Source: Micavibrio sp. UBA2638 (GTDB lineage Bacteria > Pseudomonadota > Alphaproteobacteria > Micavibrionales > Micavibrionaceae). From it: a DNA stretch of 49,096 nucleotides. The stretch lies in NCBI GenBank assembly GCA_002359735.1, contig DENS01000001.1, positions 117,283 to 166,378 of the forward strand, written 5' to 3'. Below are positions 42,817 through 49,096 of the stretch, in pieces; within the stretch, counting starts at the first letter, position 1, and every line of letters begins with the position of its first letter. The notes under the pieces are model-generated. The model saw only the letters and a list, made by a program, of their open reading frames with translations, was not told the origin of the DNA and ran no database searches. The position numbers and the translations under genes were made by a program.

Positions 42817-44280
42817 ATGAACAAGCCAACCCAGTCTCTTGACCTTCGCCAGTCACAAAACCTTGTCATGACGCCCCAGCTGCAGCAGGCGATCAAACTG
42901 CTACAGCTCAACAATATGGAGCTAAACGAATTTATTGAAGAAGAGCTGGAACGCAATCCGCTGCTGGAAAAAGATACAGGCAATCCAGATGACGGCACTG
43001 CGAAAGACGATACATCCACGGGACAAAGCGAAAAAGATTCCATGGACGATACATTTGATAATGCGTATGAGCCATCATCATCAGCCAGCGACTTTGATAG
43101 CGGCAGCACGTCAATTGGCGCAGGAGGGTCTTCAAAATTTGACGACCCGGACTATTCATTTGAAAATCGCCTTGCCGATGAAAAAACACTGCGCGAACAT
43201 TTGCAAGATCAACTTTTCTTGGTCTTCGATGACGCCCGGGACCGTATGATAGGATCGATGTTAATAGACCAGCTGGATTCGAATGGCTGGCTCCGCGCCG
43301 ACAACAACGAACTTGCTGAACAATTGGGGTGTAAAGTCGAACGAATAGAGCGCCTTTTGTCCAAGATGAAAGGGTTCGACCCGACGGGAATATTTGCCTC
43401 CGGCCTTCCAGAATGCCTAAGCCTGCAGCTGGAAGAAAAAGGTACACTGGATCAGTACATGCGTACACTTATTGACAATCTGGACATGCTGGCAAATTAC
43501 GAACACAAAAAACTTGCTGATTTGTGCGGTGTTAATGAAACTTACCTAAACGATATGATCACCGAAATCCGCGAATGCAATCCCAAACCGGCCAGTGAAT
43601 TCGAACATCTGGTCGTACAGACAGCCATACCGGATGTATTAATGAAACGTCGCCCTAAAAATTTAGGCGGCGGCTGGCGGGTTGAGCTGAACCACGAAAC
43701 TCTGCCGCGCGTTCTGATCAATCAGGAATATTACGCCGAGATCAAGGACGCTGCGGGGAGTGATAAAGCCTCGAAAGAATACATCACCACGCAGATGAAC
43801 AACGCAAGCTGGCTGGTCAAGGCGATGGACCAGCGCGCCAAAACAATCCTGAAGGTCGCCAGCGAGATTATCGAAGAACAGGACGCCTTCTTTAATTATG
43901 GCATTGAATTTTTAAAGCCGATGAAACTTTCTGACATTGCCGAAAAAATTGACATGCATGAAAGTACGGTCAGCCGCGTGACCACCAACAAATACATTGG
44001 AACGCCGCGTGGTCTTTTTGAACTAAAATTCTTTTTCACCACCGCGCTAGGCGGGGATGACGGCGGCATGGCGCACAGCGCAGAATCAGTTAAAGCGCGG
44101 ATCAAGGCCATGATTGATGCTGAAGATCCTAAAAAAATTCTATCCGATGATAAACTGGTGGAAATGTTAAAGGCGGAAAATATTGACATCGCCCGCCGCA
44201 CCGTCGCGAAATACCGTGAAGCCATGCATATCGGCTCCTCAGTGCAGCGCCGAAAGCAGAAAAAGCATCTGGCTGGCTAA
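42817..44280 (+). CDS. rpoN: RNA polymerase sigma-54 factor
   Basis: This is a 487-residue sigma factor. Region I is Gln/Leu-rich (LVMTPQLQQAIKLLQL near 15-30, then EFIEEELERNPLLE). An acidic region II follows (about 50-110, rich in Asp/Ser). The core-binding region and a helix-turn-helix come next (LSDIAEKIDMHESTVSRVT near 370-388). The RpoN box is ARRTVAKYREA near 463, which contacts the -24 element. It directs promoters that need enhancer-binding ATPases. No such activator gene is in the window. It is followed by hpf and ptsN, the usual neighbours. Confidence 0.96.
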   Translation: MNKPTQSLDLRQSQNLVMTPQLQQAIKLLQLNNMELNEFIEEELERNPLLEKDTGNPDDGTAKDDTSTGQSEKDSMDDTFDNAYEPSSSASDFDSGSTSIGAGGSSKFDDPDYSFENRLADEKTLREHLQDQLFLVFDDARDRMIGSMLIDQLDSNGWLRADNNELAEQLGCKVERIERLLSKMKGFDPTGIFASGLPECLSLQLEEKGTLDQYMRTLIDNLDMLANYEHKKLADLCGVNETYLNDMITEIRECNPKPASEFEHLVVQTAIPDVLMKRRPKNLGGGWRVELNHETLPRVLINQEYYAEIKDAAGSDKASKEYITTQMNNASWLVKAMDQRAKTILKVASEIIEEQDAFFNYGIEFLKPMKLSDIAEKIDMHESTVSRVTTNKYIGTPRGLFELKFFFTTALGGDDGGMAHSAESVKARIKAMIDAEDPKKILSDDKLVEMLKAENIDIARRTVAKYREAMHIGSSVQRRKQKKHLAG

Positions 44281-44308
44281 ATACAAAAATTTACTTTACG
44301 AAAATATG

Positions 44309-44449
44309 TTAATCCTGAGCAGGAGCAGGCACCTGATCTGGTTTTTCAGTATTAGGATATTCTTTGGTTGAATCGTAATCACAGTCCAGATAATCCAAAT
44401 TCTGATCATCTCCGCACAAAGCGGCAAATACGTGATGTATATTATGCAT
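44309..44449 (-). CDS. Possible 46-residue acidic protein between rpoN and hpf
   Basis: This minus-strand ORF, antisense to the reading direction of its neighbours, lies in the 354-base rpoN-hpf gap. It runs from an ATG at 44449, with AGAGAA just upstream, to a TAA at 44309. The product is small and acidic (GDDQNLDYLDCDYDSTKEYP in the middle), with a His-rich start (MHNIHHVF) and a Pro/Ala-rich end. It has no membrane segment. The composition looks protein-like rather than random, but no family is known. The rest of the gap holds only the hpf promoter region. Confidence 0.35.
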   Translation of the reverse strand: MHNIHHVFAALCGDDQNLDYLDCDYDSTKEYPNTEKPDQVPAPAQD

Positions 44450-44570
44450 GAATTCTCTTCTGTAAATGTTTTATATAGAAATACAGAATAGACATAACAC
44501 ATCAAAAATAGCAAATCAACGTTATATTAACTTCTCACGGATACTCTTTAAAAATACCCTTCTTTACCCC

Positions 44571-44596
44571 TTGAAATCGGGAAATTGTGGTATAAT
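44571..44596 (+). promoter_or_regulatory. Candidate promoter of hpf
   Basis: A perfect TATAAT lies at 44591-44596. TTGAAA lies at 44571-44576 with only 14 bases between, shorter than the optimum, so the -35 assignment is uncertain. The spacing from TATAAT to the AGGAAG ribosome site (44623-44628) and the ATG at 44635 leaves a leader of about 30 bases. Confidence 0.45.
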
Positions 44597-44634
44597 AGTT
44601 ATTGTATATTCAAGAAACACACAGGAAGACTAAT

Positions 44635-45261
44635 ATGGAACTCGATATTCATGGTAAACAAATCAATGTCGGTGATACGTTACGTGCACATGTAGAAGAC
44701 AAGCTGGGCGAGATTGACCAGAAATATTTCAATCACGCAACCAATGCCACCGTAACTTTTACCAAGGAAGGCCATGGGCACGGCCTGATCAAGGTCACAA
44801 TTTCCTATCTGGTCTCGAAAGGAATCATGATCAATACAGAGGCCGAAGCCGGCGATGCCTATGGCGCCTTTGATGCCGCCGCAGAAAAAGCCGCAAAGCG
44901 CTTACGCCGCAACAAGAAAAAATTGCGTGACCACCATGAACGCGGCACAAAAACAGTTGAGGCAGAAATCATTAAAGCCCGCAATTACACCTTGGCCGTT
45001 GAAGGCGAAGAAGCAGAGGAGCAAGACAATTCCGATGACGTGCCACAAGGCGATGATCCAATTGTGATTGCGGAAATGGCCGCAACCATTGAAACCATTA
45101 CAGTTTCAGGGGCGGTTATGCGTCTGGATCTGTCTGGGGAAAACGCTTTGTTGTTCCGCAATGCCCAGACACAGGAACTAAACATGATATACCGCCGCAG
45201 CGATGGCAATATCGGTTGGGTCGATCCAGCCTCTGAGCAAAAAAAAACTAAAGCCGCTTAA
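44635..45261 (+). CDS. hpf: Ribosome hibernation-promoting factor, long form
   Basis: This is a 208-residue protein. The ATG at 44635 has AGGAAG six bases upstream and is preferred to the TTG at 44602. The N-terminal domain (about 1-105) has the HPF/YfiA fold: MELDIHGKQINVGDTLRAHV, the AEAGDAYGAFDAAAEKAAKR helix and the basic RLRRNKKKLRDHH end that sits in the decoding channel. After an acidic linker, the C-terminal dimerisation domain (about 155-200: MRLDLSGENALLFRNAQTQ, then YRRSDGNIGWVDP) allows 100S ribosome formation. It is usual between rpoN and ptsN. Confidence 0.93.
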   Translation: MELDIHGKQINVGDTLRAHVEDKLGEIDQKYFNHATNATVTFTKEGHGHGLIKVTISYLVSKGIMINTEAEAGDAYGAFDAAAEKAAKRLRRNKKKLRDHHERGTKTVEAEIIKARNYTLAVEGEEAEEQDNSDDVPQGDDPIVIAEMAATIETITVSGAVMRLDLSGENALLFRNAQTQELNMIYRRSDGNIGWVDPASEQKKTKAA

Positions 45262-45292
45262 AACACCTTAACGCCAAAATACAAATGAATTG

Positions 45293-45320
45293 AAAACCGA
45301 TCCGCTGGGTCGGTTTTTTT
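45293..45320 (+). terminator. Intrinsic terminator after hpf
   Basis: AACCGATCC pairs with GGGTCGGTT (one G-U) around a GCT loop, flanked by A-run and T-run. It is strong and shows that ptsN has its own promoter in the following 168 bases. Confidence 0.88.
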
Positions 45321-45488
45321 CTTGAAACAAAACATTTCCCACAAACGTAATAATATTGCTTTTAAAGCATGAAATTATAAGATAAGAATAATTTATGCAG
45401 AACGATATAGATTTAACTGGATTTTTATATCTTTAGGATGTATTGAATGCGCAAACACTTAAACAACAGAGTTTATCGGGGATAGACA

Positions 45489-45971
45489 ATGAATTTGAGC
45501 AAGCTGGACTTTGAAAAAGACATAGAAATAGATCACATCGTATCGGACGCCAACGCCCCGAGCAAAAAGTCGGCCCTATCTCATTTAGCCGACCACATAG
45601 CAGAAACCTTTAAAGTGGTGGCACCAGTGGTTTTAGACCACCTAATCGTACAAGAGGCTCACCAAAATTCAAGCATGGGTGAAGGCGTAGCCATACCAAC
45701 ATTAACCCTGAAACAGGCGCGTGAGCCCTACACAGTTTTAATGCGTTTGGCCAAACCTATACCGTTCGATTCGGTTGACGGTAAACCGGTGGATCTAATC
45801 TGCCTGGTTATATCCCCCAGCAATGACGGCCCGCTTAAGCTGCGCCGCCTGTCAAGAATTGCAAGATTGTTTAAAAACAAAGAATTATTAGAAAAAATTC
45901 GCAATACAGAGGATGAAGATACGATTCGCGCTTTAATCCACAGTCCAGAAGGCTGGATGATGGCGGCCTAG
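45489..45971 (+). CDS. ptsN: PtsN-like (EIIA-Ntr) protein lacking the active-site histidine
   Basis: This 160-residue PTS EIIA type-2 domain protein is in the standard ptsN position after rpoN-hpf. The fold is readable: SALSHLADHIAETF near 28-41, the IVQEAHQNSSMGEGVAIP segment near 53-70, LMRLAKPIPFDSVDGKPVDL near 84-103, and LRRLSRIARLFKNKELLEKI near 118-137. In PtsN proteins the phosphorylated His follows GxAIP (His73 in E. coli). Here the residue is Thr71 (codon ACA at 45699-45701). The second conserved His of the active site, expected just before the LKALA-like helix, is also absent (GPLKLRRLS). Phosphorylation by NPr is therefore unlikely; it may act only through protein binding. Confidence 0.85.
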   Translation: MNLSKLDFEKDIEIDHIVSDANAPSKKSALSHLADHIAETFKVVAPVVLDHLIVQEAHQNSSMGEGVAIPTLTLKQAREPYTVLMRLAKPIPFDSVDGKPVDLICLVISPSNDGPLKLRRLSRIARLFKNKELLEKIRNTEDEDTIRALIHSPEGWMMAA

Positions 45972-45983
45972 CAGCAGTAAACA

Positions 45984-46010
45984 CAATTTCGCATAATTTA
46001 TGCGAAATTG
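45984..46010. repeat. 27-base perfect palindrome after ptsN
   Basis: CAATTTCGCATAA (45984-45996) is followed by one T and the exact reverse complement (45998-46010). It lies in the 55-base gap between the convergent ptsN and DUF1150 genes. As RNA it gives a hairpin on either strand, but without a clear U-tract, so it is a weak terminator or a protein-binding dyad. Confidence 0.7.
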
Positions 46011-46026
46011 ACTAAATTAACACTGT

Positions 46027-46266
46027 CTAATGTAAGCTAACGGGCTCAAGATCATTGTGTAAGATCGTTGCCACGGCCAAATCATATTCATTTAATGACA
46101 CCAAAGATTGCCCATCGGCCCGATATACCGTAAAGCGCTTTTTACCACTTTCATCTTTATCGGTCTTCACATACGCCATTTCCAGTAAACCAAAACCCAG
46201 AAAATCTTGCGCGCTGATTGTTTTCAAGAATGATCTTGGGTCCAAAACTGTATTTGTGTCATCCAT
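46027..46266 (-). CDS. DUF1150 family protein
   Basis: This 79-residue protein typical of Alphaproteobacteria is usually found beside a small heat-shock protein gene, as here, where it follows hsp20 by 16 bases. The segment FLGFGLLEMAYVKTDKDE near 24-41 and the FTVYRADGQSLVSLNEYD near 46-63 followed by AVATILHNDLEPVSLH at the end match the family. Function is unknown; the pairing suggests a stress role. Confidence 0.85.
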   Translation of the reverse strand: MDDTNTVLDPRSFLKTISAQDFLGFGLLEMAYVKTDKDESGKKRFTVYRADGQSLVSLNEYDLAVATILHNDLEPVSLH

Positions 46267-46282
46267 TATTTACTACCCTTTA

Positions 46283-46774
46283 TTATGTGTCTTTGGTGCG
46301 AGAATCGGACGTGGAGTCCGGCTTATAATCAATCGCTTTTGGCGCATTATCCGAAACAGAACCAGATTTAATACGAATTTTTTGTGCCGTAGATTCAGGG
46401 ATCAGCCGTATTAGATTAATGTGCAATAATCCATTATTCAGTTCCGCATCCTTGATTTCTATGCCGTCGGCCAGAACAAAACTACGCTGGAACTGGCGCC
46501 CCGCTATACCGCGATGTAAAAAGATACGATCATCATCTTCATCACTTTGCTTACCGCGCACCGTCAATTGATTATGCTCTATTTCTACGTCCAGGTCATC
46601 CATACTAAAACCAGCCACGGCAAGCGTGATTCGCAAACCATTATCACCGATTTGTTCTATGTTATAGGGCGGGTACCCCTCATTACCTGACTTACGAAGC
46701 CGATCGAAGGTTTTTTCAAAATGATCGAAACCCAAAAACAAGGGGCTGTCGAAAAATGTTACTCTCGTATTCAT
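46283..46774 (-). CDS. Hsp20 family small heat-shock protein
   Basis: This is a 163-residue small chaperone of the IbpA type. The ATG at 46774 has AGAGGAGA ahead of it and begins the typical MNTRVTFFDSPLFLGFDHFE; the frame extends upstream without a better start. The alpha-crystallin domain occupies about residues 37-135: PPYNIEQIGDNGLRITLAVA, FSMDDLDVEIEHNQLTVRG, and GIAGRQFQRSFVLADGIEI. The C-terminal tail holds an RLIP segment near 130 in place of the usual IXI-type motif. It protects unfolded proteins in the cytoplasm. It is co-transcribed with DUF1150. Confidence 0.93.
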   Translation of the reverse strand: MNTRVTFFDSPLFLGFDHFEKTFDRLRKSGNEGYPPYNIEQIGDNGLRITLAVAGFSMDDLDVEIEHNQLTVRGKQSDEDDDRIFLHRGIAGRQFQRSFVLADGIEIKDAELNNGLLHINLIRLIPESTAQKIRIKSGSVSDNAPKAIDYKPDSTSDSRTKDT

Positions 46775-46841
46775 ACAATTCTCCTCTAATCGCGAGCGAG
46801 TATATATTTGAAGACCTGCCATACGCAGCGCCTTCCTTAAC

Positions 46842-46871
46842 ATTATATAGAAAATACCGTTAAAATATCAA
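46842..46871 (-). promoter_or_regulatory. Promoter of the hsp20-DUF1150 operon
   Basis: On the minus strand, TTGATA (46866-46871), an 18-base spacer and TATAAT (46842-46847) make a good sigma70-type promoter. The -35 box overlaps a CTTGAT element that also resembles the heat-shock sigma factor -35 box. The leader to the ATG would be about 60 bases. Confidence 0.55.
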
Positions 46872-46906
46872 GATAAACTCAGGGGAAAGAAACAAAGATA
46901 CGAGCC

Positions 46907-47089
46907 CTAGCCCTGTTTCAACGCACGCTCTTTAACAAACAAACGTCCACAATATCCGCAAGTGACTTTCTCCTGCTTATCAAAACTATACCATACAACC
47001 GGATGCCCAAGAGCGCCGCCGCCCCCATCGCACATTACTTCATCAGCATCGCAGGCAACTGTAATTATTTCGGGCATAGAGGTTGTCAT
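46907..47089 (-). CDS. Zinc-finger domain-containing protein (zf-CHCC)
   Basis: This 60-residue protein has the CHCC zinc-binding layout of the bacterial relatives of mitochondrial NDUFS6: CDGGGGALGHPVVWYSFD near 20-37 supplies Cys and His, and VTCGYCGRLF near 42-51 supplies two Cys. It is a stand-alone gene. In Alphaproteobacteria the family is widespread and thought to be linked to respiratory complex I; the exact role is not established. Confidence 0.9.
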   Translation of the reverse strand: MTTSMPEIITVACDADEVMCDGGGGALGHPVVWYSFDKQEKVTCGYCGRLFVKERALKQG

Positions 47090-47208
47090 GATATTTTCCG
47101 CAAATTGAGACTTTATTAATGTTCTGACTTTAAATTAAAATCAAAACCTGTGCTTTTCAATAGCAGATTTGCAACAAAGGCGCACTAAGTTCTGCATATG
47201 AGAAAATT

Positions 47209-47607
47209 ATGAGCGATAATACACAAATTCGTTATACAGATAACCAGGCCATAGCAGGGCGGCCTGATGCCTATATCGATGTTTTGGTTGATGTGTCACG
47301 CATATTACAAAGTTGGCGCATGTCATTATTCAGCCATGAATGGCTGCTTCCAGACGGGCGGATAAAAGATTTAAAAGAATTACCGGCGAGTGAACAAATA
47401 AAAAGACAAGCCGTTGAATTGGCCATTGCCAATGGCAAAGATATCACAAAACCCGTTCTGGGGATTGGCTTGCTGGAAAATGTCGAAATTGGTACGGGGA
47501 AGGCGGAATTTCTTACTCTGGCGGCACTTGGACAGACCAAAATACCTGTTCATATACCAAAATCAAACGAAAGTGATTTTAAAGACTTTGTCGCTGGGGT
47601 AGAATAA
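47209..47607 (+). CDS. Conserved-looking protein of unknown function
   Basis: This 132-residue soluble protein has no signal peptide. A helical segment (IDVLVDVSRILQSWRMSLFS near 23-42) is followed by HEWLLPDGRIKDLKELPASE and a mixed C-terminal part (PVLGIGLLENVEIGTGKAEF near 82-101). No family is recognised. It lies 4 bases upstream of the pilin-like gene, so both are probably expressed together. Confidence 0.6.
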   Translation: MSDNTQIRYTDNQAIAGRPDAYIDVLVDVSRILQSWRMSLFSHEWLLPDGRIKDLKELPASEQIKRQAVELAIANGKDITKPVLGIGLLENVEIGTGKAEFLTLAALGQTKIPVHIPKSNESDFKDFVAGVE

Positions 47608-47611
47608 AAAG

Positions 47612-48394
47612 ATGAAACCTTTAAAGCGCCAGCATAAAAGCAAGCAAAGCAAAAAAATCCAAGATAACAACCGTAAAAACGAACGCGGCAATGTTTTGCT
47701 TTATATCTTTATTGCCATCGCATTGCTGGCGGCTTTATCTTATGCCGTATCATCCGGAAACAGGGGCGGTACCGCAGAAATTTCTTCTGAACGCGCCAGA
47801 TTGGCTGCATCCGAAATACTGGAATACACAAATAATATTTCGAACGCTGTCTCACAACTAAAGCTACGTGGGTGCACAGATGTTGAAATCAACTTTGACA
47901 ACCCGACCTCTGCTACGGATTATAGTAACCCCAATGCTCCGGTTGATAATAGTTGCAATATCTTTCATATCACTGGCGGCGGATTACAATATGTAGATCC
48001 GCAAAGTATCTGGCTGGATAGCACATCCAGTGCCGAAGATTTTTACGGAGAATATCTGTTCACCGGATCCAGCTGCGTAGATTTTCTTGGCACAGGCTCT
48101 GCCGGATGTGACGGGGATGGCAGTGACGCAGCAGAATTAACCATCATTGTACCGTTTCTACAACTGGAAATCTGCCAGCAACTAAACGGACTGAGCGGCT
48201 TTGAGGACGTGACAGCCGCACCACCTGCGGAGGCAGATGACGCATGGACCGCCACCCCGGCCTTTAAGGGAAGCTATCCCGCGCCAGAACAGATATCGCA
48301 GGGCGATAACCAAAAAGCAGGGTGTTTCGCCGGAAAATCTGGCTCGACCCCCAATGGCGGTTATCACTTTTATAAGGTTCTCATGGCGCGTTAA
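47612..48394 (+). CDS. Pilin-like exported protein of unknown function
   Basis: This 260-residue protein begins with a very basic stretch (KPLKRQHKSKQSKKIQ), then ERGNVLLYIFIAIALLAALS (about residues 24-43), a single hydrophobic helix, and a long polar region. The layout of a charged leader, a Gly just before the helix, and an amphipathic continuation (SSERARLAASEILEYTNNIS) is that of prepilin or pseudopilin proteins. The canonical GFTLIE cleavage motif is missing. The polar region holds several Cys that could pair in the periplasm. It is a candidate surface appendage subunit or an anchored periplasmic protein. Its stop abuts the stop of cysS. Confidence 0.55.
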   Translation: MKPLKRQHKSKQSKKIQDNNRKNERGNVLLYIFIAIALLAALSYAVSSGNRGGTAEISSERARLAASEILEYTNNISNAVSQLKLRGCTDVEINFDNPTSATDYSNPNAPVDNSCNIFHITGGGLQYVDPQSIWLDSTSSAEDFYGEYLFTGSSCVDFLGTGSAGCDGDGSDAAELTIIVPFLQLEICQQLNGLSGFEDVTAAPPAEADDAWTATPAFKGSYPAPEQISQGDNQKAGCFAGKSGSTPNGGYHFYKVLMAR

Positions 48395-49096
48395 CTACAT
48401 ACGGCGCCAAACCGGGCCGTCCGGCGTATCTGTGACTTCAACATGAAGCGCCTGTAATTCATCACGAATGGCATCGGCCCGGGCAAAATCCTTGTTCTGC
48501 TTTGCCTTCGTACGCTCACTAACCAGCGCCTCAATCTCGGCATCCGTATCACCCTCCTGGCCAGAAAAGACTGAAGTCGCCTTCTGCGTCGCCCCCATAT
48601 ATTCAATGCCAAGAACCTGCAGCGAATTGATCAATATCGCTTTCAATATCGGGTACATTTGCTTTGAATCCGCACTGGATATAGACGACAATAATGCATT
48701 CAGCTTCGAAAATGCCAACGGCGTATTTAAATCGTCACACATAGCGGCAAAGACGCTCTCATCGACATCTTTTACTTCCTGATCGGGATATACGCCCTCC
48801 AATTTTTCAAAGGCACGGCCAATTTTTTCATACAATTTCTCCGCCTGATGAATGGATTGTTCGCTCCAGTCCAGCGGTTTACGGTACTGCGCCGACAGCA
48901 ATGCAATACGCAAGACCATGCCATAACTTTCTGGTTTACCTTTCAGTAAATCATGCACCAAGGTCACATTGCCGAGGGATTTTGACATCTTTTCCCCCTC
49001 AACCGTTACAAAACCATTATGCACCCAATAACGGGCGAAATCCTCTGGGGGCAGGTCATGCGCGCCGCAACTTTGAGCAATCTCATTTTCATGATG
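48395..49096 (-). CDS. cysS: Cysteinyl-tRNA synthetase, C-terminal part (truncated by window end)
   Basis: The frame runs off the window at 49096, so the N-terminal part (with the HIGH motif) is not visible. The visible 233 codons begin with HHENEIAQS, a zinc-site and active-site segment, then WVHNGFV and the KMSKSLGN catalytic loop. The anticodon-binding helical region follows, with LRIALLSAQYRKPLDWSEQS. The last part, LVSERTKAKQNKDFARADAI then RDELQALHVEVTDTPDGPVW, is the typical CysRS C-terminus. The stop codon directly abuts the stop of the convergent pilin-like gene. Confidence 0.95.
   Translation of the reverse strand, partial: HHENEIAQSCGAHDLPPEDFARYWVHNGFVTVEGEKMSKSLGNVTLVHDLLKGKPESYGMVLRIALLSAQYRKPLDWSEQSIHQAEKLYEKIGRAFEKLEGVYPDQEVKDVDESVFAAMCDDLNTPLAFSKLNALLSSISSADSKQMYPILKAILINSLQVLGIEYMGATQKATSVFSGQEGDTDAEIEALVSERTKAKQNKDFARADAIRDELQALHVEVTDTPDGPVWRRM

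Noticed and set aside
44602..44634. N-terminal extension of hpf from a TTG
   Set aside because: The ATG at 44635 has a good AGGAAG and gives the standard HPF N-terminus; the extension overlaps the leader just after the TATAAT box.

Overview
The window reads as a chromosomal segment of a Gram-negative alphaproteobacterium. By eye it is moderately AT-rich. The order rnd-kdsD-lptC-lptA-lptB-rpoN-hpf-ptsN, the divergent membrane-anchored cytochrome c / pheA pair, the mlaA-mlaC pair, ftsK close to lolA, DUF1150 next to a small heat-shock protein, and a zf-CHCC protein are all familiar in Alphaproteobacteria. A Micavibrio-like or other host-associated or predatory lineage is possible, given three DotA/TraY-type proteins and pilin-like small secreted proteins. 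That placement is inference only. Coding density is high, and no insertion sequence, integrase, CRISPR array or rRNA was seen.

Layout. 1-5.5 kb: the end of an acidic protein of unknown function, then a minus-strand group (tag, a TerA-like gene, a Na+/Ca2+ antiporter, terD), followed by a DUF3137 membrane protein and a nitroreductase. 5.5-7.3 kb: ettA with a strong terminator. 7.6-16.2 kb: three consecutive DotA/TraY-family genes of 980, 965 and 931 codons, which are diverged paralogues forming one apparent operon. No other Dot/Icm gene is visible. 16.3-20.3 kb (minus strand): mlaA-mlaC and lptF-lptG, all outer-membrane lipid transport. 20.4-23.5 kb: pepA, a KamA-like radical SAM gene and holC. 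23.6-26.1 kb: cytochrome c, pheA and two small genes of unknown function, one of them an internal duplication. 26.4-32 kb: ftsK, a polytopic GT-C-like protein, lolA and recR. 32-38 kb (minus strand): a compact exopolysaccharide export locus with a response regulator whose GGDEF site is degenerate, a Wza/GumB-like exporter, a Wzc-like tyrosine autokinase and two unknown membrane proteins. 38.2 kb: tRNA-Leu(CAG). 38.5-46 kb: the rnd/kdsD/lptCAB/rpoN/hpf/ptsN block. 46-49.1 kb: DUF1150, Hsp20, zf-CHCC, a pair of unknown genes (one with a pilin-like N-terminus), and the 3' part of cysS running off the end.

How the genes work together. Envelope biogenesis dominates: KdsD for Kdo, LptB/C/A/F/G for LPS export, LolA for lipoproteins, MlaA/MlaC for phospholipid retrieval, and an exopolysaccharide exporter. 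The points most worth a second look are the isolated triple DotA array; a PtsN homologue whose phosphorylatable histidine is replaced by threonine; the terA/antiporter/terD grouping, which suggests a calcium-linked stress module; the exopolysaccharide locus with its catalytically dead GGDEF regulator; and an intrinsic terminator that runs straight into the ribosome binding site of a small gene at 32.35 kb.
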